From positions 1 through 60,745 of the forward strand of contig JACPDX010000063.1 in the NCBI GenBank assembly GCA_016183805.1: 60,745 bases of DNA, read 5' to 3'. Source of the DNA: Bacteroidota bacterium. GTDB lineage: Bacteria; Bacteroidota; Bacteroidia; Flavobacteriales_E; Vicingaceae. Position 1 is the stretch's first letter; each line of letters opens with the position of its first letter. The notes below the pieces were generated by a model. That model searched no databases and had not been told where the DNA came from. It saw only the letters and a program-made list of their open reading frames with translations. Position numbers and translations under genes: made by a program. Below, piece after piece: positions 53,102-60,745 of the stretch.

Positions 53102-54035
53102 AACGCTGGTTTTAAATATAGCCAGATGGTTTGCTAGATTTTTTAGCCAAAAGCAATTAACCTATATTACCGGAGAACGGATTATTTTTCCGTTTTATCA
53201 TTCTGTAAGTGATAATATTCCAGAACACCTGATTAATTTATATGAACCACGCAGCACTGAAAATTTTGAAAAAGATTTAGATTATTTGGTACAACATTTC
53301 AAGCCTATCTCTTTAATCGAACTGCTTGAATTAAAAAAAAGTGGGTTTAAAACAAAAGAACCTTGTTTTCATATAACCTTTGATGATGGGTTAAGTGAAA
53401 TTTATGATACAGTTGCTCCAATTTTAATGAAACGAAAAATTCCTGCCACTTTTTTTATCAATACTGATTTTATTGATAATAAAAATCTATTTTATAGGTT
53501 TAAGGCAAGCATTTTAGCCGAAAGAGTTGAAGCCAATGGATTACTGGAGGTTACATTTAATGAAAAAGAGCAGACAGATGAATTTGCTAAAACATTAAAT
53601 ATAGATTTTAACGAATATCTTGAAAAAGTAAAACCTTATTTAACTATACTACAAGTTAAGGAATTGATAAATCAAGGATTTACCATTGGGGCACACAGTC
53701 AAAATCATCCATTGTATTGTTTACTGGATGAAAAAGAACAAATAAATCAAACGTTGGAAAGTATAAATTATCTAAAAAAAGAATTTGGTTTAGATTACAG
53801 CGTTTTTTCTTTTCCTTTTACAGATGATGGGGTAAGTAAAAGTTTTTTTAAAGCCATTGAACCACAAGTAGATTTAACTTTTGGTAGTGCAGGAATAAAG
53901 AAGGATTCGGTTAAATTTAATTTACAACGAATTCCGATGGAAAAAAACGAATTGGCAGAACAACTCATTAAAACACAATATTTCTATTGTTTTTTAAAAA
54001 AACTTTTTGGAAGAAATAAGATTGTCAGGCATTAA
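53094..54035 (+). CDS. Polysaccharide deacetylase family protein with non-standard start
   Basis: The recognisable deacetylase core (HITFDDGLSEIYDTVAPILM with the metal Asp-Asp, KIPATFFINTDFID, GFTIGAHSQNHP with the His metal ligands, YSVFSFPFTDDG) extends upstream of the first usable codon (TTG 53286). The frame is open from TGA 53091 and codes for a plausible N-terminus (ITGERIIFPFYHSVSDNIPE), but it contains no ATG, GTG or TTG before 53286. I set the start at ATT 53094, overlapping the preceding gene's stop; CTG at 53106 is an alternative. About 313 residues. Removes acetyl groups from a glycan. Coupled to the acyltransferase. Confidence 0.75.
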   Translation: MIKTLVLNIARWFARFFSQKQLTYITGERIIFPFYHSVSDNIPEHLINLYEPRSTENFEKDLDYLVQHFKPISLIELLELKKSGFKTKEPCFHITFDDGLSEIYDTVAPILMKRKIPATFFINTDFIDNKNLFYRFKASILAERVEANGLLEVTFNEKEQTDEFAKTLNIDFNEYLEKVKPYLTILQVKELINQGFTIGAHSQNHPLYCLLDEKEQINQTLESINYLKKEFGLDYSVFSFPFTDDGVSKSFFKAIEPQVDLTFGSAGIKKDSVKFNLQRIPMEKNELAEQLIKTQYFYCFLKKLFGRNKIVRH

Positions 54036-55239
54036 CTTCACCATTTACAAAATCTCTCAAATATTCAAATCGAGGCATCAAATCTCCATTTTTACATATA
54101 GTAGCACGCTCAATAATTTGTTCGGTATCGTTTAATAAATGAGGTAATACTTTTGCAATAAATTCTTTACCAAAATCTTTTGAGGCATCTTTTGGTAATT
54201 CACACGGTAAATTATCTACTGCCATTACTGTAATAGAGTTTTTGTCAGAGTAGTCGGTTTCAGATTCAGTTTCCGGATAGTATCCAAAAATGGGTGATAA
54301 AATATTAGACGATCTGATGGAACACGCTACAGGACCATCTACATCGCAGCTAATATCTCCAACTACTTTTACATTAAAGTCAGGTGATTTTGCATCTTCT
54401 CGAGAAAAAATAAAGGGAGAGCCTTTTGCCCAAAAATGACCAGACATGTACATATCGGCAACTTTTGCATAGGGCATAAAATTCGATTCAAAGCCTGAGG
54501 CATCTGCAAAAAACTCTTCTACTTTAAAAGATCTGTTATCTATTCTTTTGTTGTAATCTTCAGGAAATAATTGGGTGTAAACAGGTTGGTCGAATGATTT
54601 ATTAAGGAAATCTGTTTTACTGATTTTTTTAATAGCTAATTTATCCAATATTTCAATAATACCATTAGCTACACGTCCACCACCGGTAATTACTATTTTA
54701 TAATTATTCGGTAGTTTTACTTTTGTTAGTTCATCCAACATTTCAGCTTTATCATGGCATAAGTAAGCTCTTTTTAAATCAAACGAATCGGTACGTTTTC
54801 CGTATGCATAAAAAGTATTATAACAACCAACAATGCCCGCATATCTGCCAAAACCAATTAATCGGAATCCATTTTTGTCGGTAAGTGTTTCATAATCTAT
54901 TAAAGTGATATTTTTTTTCAATGCTTCAATAAGAAGTTTTCTATTGTAGGCTTGTTTTTTTATGGTGTGGGAAAAGAAAAAATACGTTTTATTTGGAATT
55001 AAATCTTGAGGCTGCACTTCTTTAATCCCCATTAAAATATCACAATCATCAACATTATCAACCAGATCTATACCTTTGTTTTGATACTTTTCGTTTTTAA
55101 AACGTCGAACATCACTTTTTTGAACAACAACTTTTAAATTGGGGTAATTGTCATTAATAAACTTACATTGTTCGGGTGAAAAAGGAACTCTTTCGTCCGG
55201 TGGTGTTTTTCCTTCTTTTATAATGCCAATTTTAATCAT
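54025..55239 (-). CDS. Alanine dehydrogenase/PNT-family oxidoreductase, saccharopine dehydrogenase (Lys1)-like
   Basis: 404 residues. N-terminus IKIGIIKEGKTPPDERVPFSPEQ is typical of the AlaDH/PNT fold. NKTYFFFSHTIKKQAYNRKL, IDYETLTDKNGFRLIGFGRYAG and the NAD site KIVITGGGRVANGIIEIL point to the saccharopine dehydrogenase branch. VVGDISCDVDGPVACSIR is characteristic of this group. In many Bacteroidota such genes are annotated as NAD(P)-dependent lysine or alanine-type dehydrogenases; the substrate is not decided here. The 3' end overlaps the convergent deacetylase by 11 bp. Confidence 0.82.
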   Translation of the reverse strand: MIKIGIIKEGKTPPDERVPFSPEQCKFINDNYPNLKVVVQKSDVRRFKNEKYQNKGIDLVDNVDDCDILMGIKEVQPQDLIPNKTYFFFSHTIKKQAYNRKLLIEALKKNITLIDYETLTDKNGFRLIGFGRYAGIVGCYNTFYAYGKRTDSFDLKRAYLCHDKAEMLDELTKVKLPNNYKIVITGGGRVANGIIEILDKLAIKKISKTDFLNKSFDQPVYTQLFPEDYNKRIDNRSFKVEEFFADASGFESNFMPYAKVADMYMSGHFWAKGSPFIFSREDAKSPDFNVKVVGDISCDVDGPVACSIRSSNILSPIFGYYPETESETDYSDKNSITVMAVDNLPCELPKDASKDFGKEFIAKVLPHLLNDTEQIIERATICKNGDLMPRFEYLRDFVNGEVNA

Positions 55240-55325
55240 TTGTTATTGTTTGGTTGCAAAATTATAAAAATGCATGAAATTTGCTAGGAATAAAGTGTAA
55301 TTTTGTATTGTTCTTTGAAAATATT

Positions 55326-55724
55326 GGGGTCGTTTTTGGTTTTGACTGCAAGATGAAATGGTAAGTAAGCATGTCGAGCATTGTGAGTTGGCTCGTAAAT
55401 ATCGGCTCTCAAATCGCTAACTGGCGAAAATAATTATGCAATGGCTGCATAATCTCGACTAAGTCGGATTATCTTAATACTAACCCTTAGAGGGTTAGCA
55501 CCATTTACCTCACAACAGTTCTGTTTGTTAACGGTTGTATTCGAGGTATCAAAATTTCAGACTAGTTAATAAATTGCTTCGGTTTATTGGCGAAACTAAA
55601 GAAGCTTAAGCTTAAAGTTGGTGGCTTTTATCCTGCTTTAAGTCTAACAATTAAGTAAAAGCTACACATGAAGAAAGCTTATTAGTTCCTTGTTTGGACG
55701 AGGGTTCGAATCCCTCCGACTCCA
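55326..55724 (+). ncRNA. ssrA: tmRNA (ssrA)
   Basis: 399 nt. The 5' GGGGTCG pairs with the 3' CGACTCC acceptor stem. The T arm AGGGTTCGAATCCCT is intact and the discriminator A at 55724 is followed by CT, so CCA is not encoded and must be added. The tag frame reads GGC (resume codon, 55423-55425) then GAA AAT AAT TAT GCA ATG GCT GCA TAA, i.e. GENNYAMAA. A hairpin with AACCCTTAGAGGGTT follows as part of the pseudoknot region. Transcription probably starts from TAATTTTG at 55298-55305. tmRNA rescues stalled ribosomes with SmpB and tags the product for degradation. Confidence 0.96.
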
Positions 55725-55828
55725 CTTTTTTTCATTTTCTAGGTTTTTTTTCTTAAAATTTAACAGCATATGATGTTTTCAAAAATATCATAAAAAATAT
55801 GGTATATTTGAGTTTAAAATTCAAAAAA

Positions 55829-56935
55829 ATGAAAACTTTTTACTTGTTCCTTACACTTTCTTTAGTAATAACTTTAGCTAAAGCCCAAACACCAATTACT
55901 ATCACTGACGCAGATATGCCTGTGGTTAATGATACCATTCGATACAGTTCTTCAACCCCTGTTTTTTCAATTGATCTATCACTTACCGGAACCAATTTTT
56001 TATGGGATTTTTCTACATTAACATCTAATTCTCAGCGAATTGATACTTTTTTTTCGGTAACATCGACTCCTTTTGCATATCAGTATTTTTTTAACAATAT
56101 CATTTCTTATCCGTCACACAAGGCTAATTATGCTTTGCGTGGTCAAGATATTACTTTTCCTCCGGTTGTTCCAATTCCAATAAGTTTTACAGAGGTATTT
56201 AATTTTATAAAGAACTCTACCACGAAATATGAAAATGTGGGTTTTGGATCTAAAATCAGCGGATTTCCTAATTCAACCCGTAAAATTCCAATTGATGTAG
56301 AGTATGAATTTCCACTAAATTATAGCGATACAAGTTATTCAACTTCTGAATTTTCTATAAATATTCCCTCATTTGCTTATTATGGGCAAACCATGGAAAG
56401 GGAAAATAAAGTGGATGGCTGGGGAACATTAAAAACCCCTTTAGGAACTTTCAATGTATTAAGAGTGAAATCCGTTTTAACAAAAGTTGATACGTTATAC
56501 TTAGATACATTAGGTATGGGTTTTAACATCCCCCGACCTGAAGAGATTGAATACAAATGGTTGGCAAACAACATGAGTACACCGGTTTTAAAAATTATAA
56601 CCAATTCGGGGGTTGTTACTAATATTGAATATCAGGATACTGCAATATTTGTGGGTATTGAAGAACTGAATGTGATTAACAATATTTCTATATTTCCAAA
56701 CCCGGCAAAAGAGTTTGTTCAAGTAATTTTTAATGCTAAAAATGCCGGAAAATTGGACTATTTAATTAAAGATATCAATGGTAGGATAATTTTAAACAAT
56801 ATATTTACTACTAGTGTTGGGCAGAACTTACTCTTTATTGATTTGAGAAATAATCAATTGAGTAGCGGAGTTTATTTTATCGAATTAATGATGGATGAAC
56901 ATATCATTAGCCAAAAGTTAGTAATTAGCGAATAA
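55829..56935 (+). CDS. Secreted protein with T9SS type A sorting domain
   Basis: 368 residues from ATG 55829 (MKTFYLFLTLSLVITLAKAQ), a clean signal peptide; an ATG at 55799 would add ten residues. The body is a beta-rich domain (FLWDFSTLTSNSQRID, YALRGQDITFPP, GWGTLKTPLGTFNVLRVKS), a frequent Bacteroidota secreted type of unknown function. The C-terminal domain is IFPNPAKEFVQVIFNAK, KDINGRIIL, SGVYFIELM and SQKLVISE. The last bases lie inside a duplicated segment whose second copy is at 59.9 kb. Confidence 0.82.
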   Translation: MKTFYLFLTLSLVITLAKAQTPITITDADMPVVNDTIRYSSSTPVFSIDLSLTGTNFLWDFSTLTSNSQRIDTFFSVTSTPFAYQYFFNNIISYPSHKANYALRGQDITFPPVVPIPISFTEVFNFIKNSTTKYENVGFGSKISGFPNSTRKIPIDVEYEFPLNYSDTSYSTSEFSINIPSFAYYGQTMERENKVDGWGTLKTPLGTFNVLRVKSVLTKVDTLYLDTLGMGFNIPRPEEIEYKWLANNMSTPVLKIITNSGVVTNIEYQDTAIFVGIEELNVINNISIFPNPAKEFVQVIFNAKNAGKLDYLIKDINGRIILNNIFTTSVGQNLLFIDLRNNQLSSGVYFIELMMDEHIISQKLVISE

Positions 56936-56996
56936 AAGGAAGTTCCAAAACTGTTTTATTGTTTCCAAAACCGTTACTTCTAATTTAAAGTATGAT
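56911..56996. repeat. Junction duplication, copy 1 (end of T9SS gene plus ghost of the M23-like gene end)
   Basis: About 86 bp closely matching 59883-59970 (roughly 85 percent identical by eye). On the plus strand it ends the T9SS gene with QKLVISE; on the minus strand it still encodes NKTVLELPFIR and a stop, matching the C-terminus of the gene at 59897. The 362-bp gap to the next gene holds this copy and otherwise AT-rich sequence, with a possible -7 box TAGTTTTG at 57272-57279. Confidence 0.9.
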
Positions 56997-57297
56997 TTTC
57001 TGTTTTAAGGCTGTTAATTAATGTAAATAATTTTTGCAGTTTTACTATCAAAATCCATCAATATTATTTCTCCAATGGTTCTTTATGGTATGTTATAACA
57101 TTGTATAAACATCTGATATAGATTAAATTAACCTTGAATATCTATTGGTAATTTTATTTACAATAATATTTGTAGTATTTATTAATGTCAATGTGTTGTC
57201 TAATTTTATTGTAATGTTACCAATAAGTTGAGATTTCGCCTAAACTAAAATTTATTTTGAGTGTATTTCAGTAGTTTTGCACCTCGAAATATAATCA

Positions 57298-58686
57298 ATG
57301 ATATCTGTAGGTAAAAAATTATTAATTGGCAAAGTCTTTATGCTAATATTATTGCTTGTTATAGTTATAAGAAGTATAGTAATTATTAATAATCTTTCAA
57401 AAACAGCTCACAAAATGGAGGTGGAGTACATAGAAGTTAACACTGTTCAAGAATTGAGAATTTCTTTCCAACAAATACTATTATCGGTTCAAAATTTTTT
57501 AATTCACAGACATCAATCAGAAATTAAAAATTTTGAATATTATCTTGGTAAATCAAAAAAGCAGATGAAAGAATCTGAAATAGCGATTACAAATAATCAT
57601 AATAAAAAACACTTGATTAGTTTTGAGAAGGACATTGTTATAGTAGAATCATTATCTAGGGAACTGTTTCGACTGGATAACGCTAATGATACTGTGGCAA
57701 CTAAAGTATTATTTGAACAAATAAATTCAATCTCAAAATCGGCTGTGAATGAGATAAATGAGATTTTGAAAGAGTCTAAACATGAAATGAGCGAATACAT
57801 TGAAACTAATCAAAAAACAAATGTTAATGGAAAAAAATCTATTCTATTTATTGGAATCATAACTGCTATTTTTTTGATAATTGGTGGATTTTTCTTTCTA
57901 AGAGGAATTATGAAGCCAATAAATCAATTAATTCAAACAACACAAAAAATTTCCTCCGGTAATTATCAATCAAACATAACTGTTAAAACTCACGATGAAA
58001 TAGGGAGTCTAATAGCTTCTTTTAATAATATGATTGATGTTTTGGATAGGACTACTGTTTCGAGAGATTATTTTAATAACATTCTTAGCAGAATGGAGGA
58101 TTCTTTAATTATTACCGATATTGATTCTAAAATAATGGTAGTAAATAAATCTACTCTTGACCTATTAGGATATGCTGAAGAAGAAATTATTGGTCAGTAT
58201 TTTGGAGTATTATTAGGTAAAAATATTGATAACGAAGCTTTTATAAAAAACACAATAATCAATGATTTACAAAATCACGAACACTTACATAATATTTATA
58301 ATACCTATTATTCAAAACAAGGAGATAAAATTCCAGTTTTGTTTTCGGGATCTTCTATGTTTGATGAAAAAGGTTCTTTTAAAGGGATGATTTTTATAGC
58401 AAATCATCATTTTGAGAATAATTTGGTAGAAAATACCGTGCAAGTAAATCAAGAAAAAAATGTTGACTTTCATAATATTAAGGCACTAGGTGTAATTCCT
58501 TTGACAAAGCGTGAAAGAGAAGTTATGAAATTAATTGCCGAAGAACAAAGCAATCAGGAAATTGCAGAAAAATTATTTATTAGTGTAAGGACTGTGGAAA
58601 CACACAGGAAAAACATTATGCAAAAATTACATGTTAAAAGTGTTATTGCTTTAGTAAAGTATGCGGCTCTAAATGGAATAATTTAA
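57298..58686 (+). CDS. Membrane-anchored HAMP-PAS-LuxR transcriptional regulator
   Basis: 462 residues. Membrane helix 1 (about 8-30), an extracytoplasmic helical sensor of 150 residues resembling the four-helix chemoreceptor type (EVEYIEVNTVQELRISFQQI), and membrane helix 2 (about 181-202) are followed by HAMP (GIMKPINQLIQTTQKISSGN, about 203-255) and PAS (about 262-375: NILSRMEDSLIITDIDSKIM, VNKSTLDLLGYAEEEIIGQ). A LuxR/NarL helix-turn-helix closes the protein (about 398-462: LTKREREVMKLIAEEQSNQE, LFISVRTVETHRKNIMQKLH). No kinase domain is present, so signal and DNA binding are in one chain fixed in the membrane, which is unusual for LuxR-type proteins. It lies in the segment inserted between duplicated junctions. 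Confidence 0.88.
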   Translation: MISVGKKLLIGKVFMLILLLVIVIRSIVIINNLSKTAHKMEVEYIEVNTVQELRISFQQILLSVQNFLIHRHQSEIKNFEYYLGKSKKQMKESEIAITNNHNKKHLISFEKDIVIVESLSRELFRLDNANDTVATKVLFEQINSISKSAVNEINEILKESKHEMSEYIETNQKTNVNGKKSILFIGIITAIFLIIGGFFFLRGIMKPINQLIQTTQKISSGNYQSNITVKTHDEIGSLIASFNNMIDVLDRTTVSRDYFNNILSRMEDSLIITDIDSKIMVVNKSTLDLLGYAEEEIIGQYFGVLLGKNIDNEAFIKNTIINDLQNHEHLHNIYNTYYSKQGDKIPVLFSGSSMFDEKGSFKGMIFIANHHFENNLVENTVQVNQEKNVDFHNIKALGVIPLTKREREVMKLIAEEQSNQEIAEKLFISVRTVETHRKNIMQKLHVKSVIALVKYAALNGII

Positions 58687-58784
58687 TATTAGCTTAAAAA
58701 AACTCCCTCCATTAATACCTGTTTGGCATCTCCGTATTTTATGGTATTTAATTGATTTTTTGAATTTACAAGTAATACTTGGTA

Positions 58785-58815
58785 TTGTATAGCCATTCAT
58801 GTACAATTACCTTTG
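58785..58815 (+). promoter_or_regulatory. Promoter of the cytochrome gene (TTG-N20-TACCTTTG)
   Basis: TTG at 58785-58787 and the perfect -7 box TACCTTTG (58808-58815) are 20 bases apart, fitting the Bacteroidota consensus. It predicts a start near 58822 and a 5' UTR of about 50 AT-rich bases. Confidence 0.7.
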
Positions 58816-58870
58816 GGGTATTAATTATAAAACAATTAACAATTAAAAAAATAATCTAAAACCTTAAAGT

Positions 58871-59776
58871 ATGAAAAATTTAAAATTAGTATCAATTCTG
58901 GTAGTTTCAGGAGGGTTGTTTCTAACCTCTTGTGCTAAAGACGGCGAAGTAGGGCCGGCTGGAGCAGACGGAATTAATGGTACAAACGGAACCAGCGTAA
59001 CACTTGTTTCGGCAGCAGATCAGGCAGCATATGATGCAGCAAATGGCGTAAATGGAGCCCGGATTTACGACCATCCGCTTAATTATGTTAATGCCAATCA
59101 AACTAAATATCCTAATGCTTATACCAATTTTTACAGATGTAAAAGCTGTCATGGTTGGGATTTAAAAGGTAGAGCGGGTGTTTTAATTAACAAAACTCCA
59201 ACAAGCACATATCCAATTGCTGCTGATGGTAATCTGTACATTTGGGCTAAACAACACAACATTAGAGAAATATTTGACGCCGTTAAAAACGTAGGAGGTA
59301 GAAAAACAGATAAAACCTCATACGATGCCACTATGCCTGATTATTCTGATATTTTAACAGATGTTCAAGTTTGGGATGCGGTTAAATTCCTAAAAGAAAC
59401 AGCACATAATACCGATGATTTTTATGATTTATCAACATCAGGGTTTTATCCAACAGGAACAAAAACATTCTCAAACATTGGTAAAGGTGGTGATGCAGCA
59501 GCAGGTTTAGTTACCTATAATGCTAAGTGTAAAAGTTGTCATGGTGCTGATGGTAAATCAATTGATATTTATTGTCAAGGGTTATATTTAGGAGAAATGT
59601 TTAGAGATGATGCCCATGAAATACAACACAAAGCAGTTTGGGGAATGCCAAACGATCGAGAACATGTTGATGCAGGTTGTTCTGATGCAGGTGCTATGCC
59701 GGCACAATCTATTACAGATCAAGACATCAGAAATATGATGGTTATGGGTCAGGATACGGTAATGTTTCCTTGGTAA
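58871..59776 (+). CDS. Dihaem c-type cytochrome lipoprotein with collagen-like N-terminus
   Basis: 301 residues. A lipoprotein signal (LVVSGGLFLTSC, Cys at 21) is followed by a short Gly-X-Y stretch (GEVGPAGADGINGTNG, about 25-40). Two CXXCH haem sites follow, CKSCH at about 90-94 and CKSCH at about 220-224. Candidate axial methionines are in ATMPDYSD and GMPNDREHV. The protein is outer-membrane or periplasmic and lipid-anchored; it probably carries electrons. The redox partner is unknown. It follows the PAS-LuxR gene in the same orientation and may be its regulatory target. Confidence 0.85.
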   Translation: MKNLKLVSILVVSGGLFLTSCAKDGEVGPAGADGINGTNGTSVTLVSAADQAAYDAANGVNGARIYDHPLNYVNANQTKYPNAYTNFYRCKSCHGWDLKGRAGVLINKTPTSTYPIAADGNLYIWAKQHNIREIFDAVKNVGGRKTDKTSYDATMPDYSDILTDVQVWDAVKFLKETAHNTDDFYDLSTSGFYPTGTKTFSNIGKGGDAAAGLVTYNAKCKSCHGADGKSIDIYCQGLYLGEMFRDDAHEIQHKAVWGMPNDREHVDAGCSDAGAMPAQSITDQDIRNMMVMGQDTVMFPW

Positions 59777-59809
59777 TTATAGAATTTCCTTTTGTTTTTG
59801 TTAGTACTT

Positions 59810-59844
59810 AAAACCCCTTTAGACACTATGTTTAGAGGGGTTTT
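59810..59844 (+). terminator. Terminator of the cytochrome gene
   Basis: AAAACCCCT and AGGGGTTTT form a 9-bp stem around a partly paired 17-base loop, 34 bases after the cytochrome stop. T-rich sequence follows. Confidence 0.75.
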
Positions 59845-59882
59845 AATTATTACACAAAGTAAGATGCTATTTTGGTTTTTAC

Positions 59883-59970
59883 CCAAAAATTAGTAATTAG
59901 CGAATAAAAGGAATTTCCAAAACTGTTTTATTATCTACAAAATCAGTTACTTCTATTTTAAAATGATGTT
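59883..59970. repeat. Junction duplication, copy 2 (ghost of the T9SS gene end plus live M23-like gene end)
   Basis: Matches 56911-56996. On the plus strand it still reads QKLVISE and stop, the C-terminus of the T9SS protein, although no gene leads into it. On the minus strand it is the coding end of the M23-like protein (NKTVLEIPFIR). Confidence 0.9.
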
Positions 59971-60745
59971 CACCATTTGGTAAATTATCAAATAGGTAGG
60001 TAAGTTTTGCTGATTTTCCGTCATAATCCATCAGTACCCATTTGCCGTCAATTTCTGCCCGGTAGGTTTTAATTCCGCTTAATTTGTCGGATATGGTACA
60101 AACTATGGATGAGTTCCCCGACATGTTTTTGTTTGCATAAATATTTATCGGATTAATTATTGGAGCAATGGTATCAACCATTACACTAAATTCACCTAAG
60201 GTTTTTGATTTAGCTGTAAGATAATTATTTCGCCACTCACCATTTTTTGAAGAAATTGCTCCATTTTGATCAATATGTATCACAACAGCTTTTTTTCTAA
60301 GTTCTTCCGAAATTCGACCTACTTTAATCGAAACTTCTATTAGATTGTGAATAGGCGTGTAACCATTGTGAATTTGATAAACAGGAGTTAATGTATGTTT
60401 TAATGCTGGCTTTTCATGATATTGAAGGTATAAATCGTTGTATAAAACACCTTTTGGGAAGGTAACAATAATGTTATGTTTGTCAAAAATAGTTGAGTCG
60501 GCATATTTTAAAACAGTATCAATTTTTGGGCGTAAAGTAGCCGGATTAAGTAGTTCCGGTTTTTTACCGTTGATGGTAAACGACAATAAACAGGTATTTT
60601 TATGTATGTCGCTTACTATGTAATTTAATGTTTTGGTGTCATTTTCCTTAAATGTTAGTGCTCCGCTTTTTTTTTGTTCTTTGTAAATGGTTAAAGGATT
60701 GTTGGGTTCGATATAACTGCGTTGGTATCTTACTTTCTTTCTGTG
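59897..60745 (-). CDS. C-terminal region of a probable M23 family metallopeptidase, 5' truncated by window
   Basis: The minus-strand frame is open to the window edge (283 codons plus stop), so the N-terminus lies outside. What is visible is all beta-sandwich: LTFKENDTKTLNYIVSDIHK, FPKGVLYNDLYLQYHEKP, FSVMVDTIAPIINPINIYAN and SDKLSGIKTYRAEIDGKWVLMDYD. This fits the Ig-like tail of Bacteroidota peptidoglycan-hydrolase-like M23 proteins. The catalytic HxH domain is not in the window, so the assignment rests on the tail alone. Its 3' end is in the duplicated junction. Confidence 0.55.
   Translation of the reverse strand, partial: HRKKVRYQRSYIEPNNPLTIYKEQKKSGALTFKENDTKTLNYIVSDIHKNTCLLSFTINGKKPELLNPATLRPKIDTVLKYADSTIFDKHNIIVTFPKGVLYNDLYLQYHEKPALKHTLTPVYQIHNGYTPIHNLIEVSIKVGRISEELRKKAVVIHIDQNGAISSKNGEWRNNYLTAKSKTLGEFSVMVDTIAPIINPINIYANKNMSGNSSIVCTISDKLSGIKTYRAEIDGKWVLMDYDGKSAKLTYLFDNLPNGEHHFKIEVTDFVDNKTVLEIPFIR

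Overview
The window is a chromosomal stretch of an AT-rich Bacteroidota genome, most likely a Flavobacteriales-type marine or aquatic bacterium. Four lines of evidence support this. Several secreted proteins carry type IX secretion C-terminal domains (type A and the gliding-motility-associated type B). Promoters have the Bacteroidota -7 box TAnnTTTG and there are almost no Shine-Dalgarno sites. Lineage-restricted families are present (DUF3822 next to rsmD, GH3-like, a LolA-like gene after ftsK). The tmRNA tag is GENNYAMAA, which starts with the Gly resume codon typical of this phylum. No rRNA, tRNA, phage, CRISPR or classical IS was found.

Layout. 1-6.6 kb: two giant PKD-repeat surface proteins, the first cut by the window edge. 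6.7-9.9 kb: an ftsK-lolA-like operon. 10-10.2 kb: a 14-bp minisatellite. 10.2-15.8 kb: an arginine-themed block (arginine decarboxylase, a divergent arginase-family enzyme, argS) interrupted by a frameshifted GxxExxY nuclease-like gene inside inverted repeats. 15.9-26 kb: an accessory envelope region with a membrane-anchored winged-helix regulator with tandem operator repeats, a MACPF/TPR protein, a YceI lipoprotein, a hydrolase and T9SS cargo. 26-46 kb: mostly housekeeping genes (MATE pump, rsmD, RecD-like helicase, a broken ABC exporter, purB, mqnA, a PorE-like TPR/propeller protein, yigZ, ribD, M42 peptidase, GH3 enzyme, deoxynucleoside kinase). 46.3-47 kb: a palindrome cluster surrounding a dead GIY-YIG nuclease gene. 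47-55.7 kb: a beta-barrel protein, a membrane pyrophosphatase fused to a YceI domain, pdhB, a GNAT/FemAB-like plus polysaccharide deacetylase pair, a Lys1-like dehydrogenase and tmRNA. 55.8-60.7 kb: a T9SS protein and an M23-peptidase-like C-terminus that were once convergent neighbours. They are now split by a roughly 3 kb segment carrying a membrane PAS-LuxR regulator and a dihaem cytochrome lipoprotein, with the junction duplicated on both sides.

Main new observations. (1) Two unrelated small nuclease-like genes (GxxExxY and GIY-YIG), both decayed here, each sit inside their own family of dispersed palindromic repeats, with nuclease-free copies elsewhere in the window. (2) A third palindromic repeat family is inserted in frame inside ribD. 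(3) A proton/sodium-pumping pyrophosphatase carries a C-terminal YceI domain. (4) The insertion with an 86-bp junction duplication at 56.9/59.9 kb can be read back to an ancestral convergent gene pair. (5) Four TGTAA half-sites at 10-11 bp spacing lie in front of a leaderless membrane-bound OmpR-type regulator.
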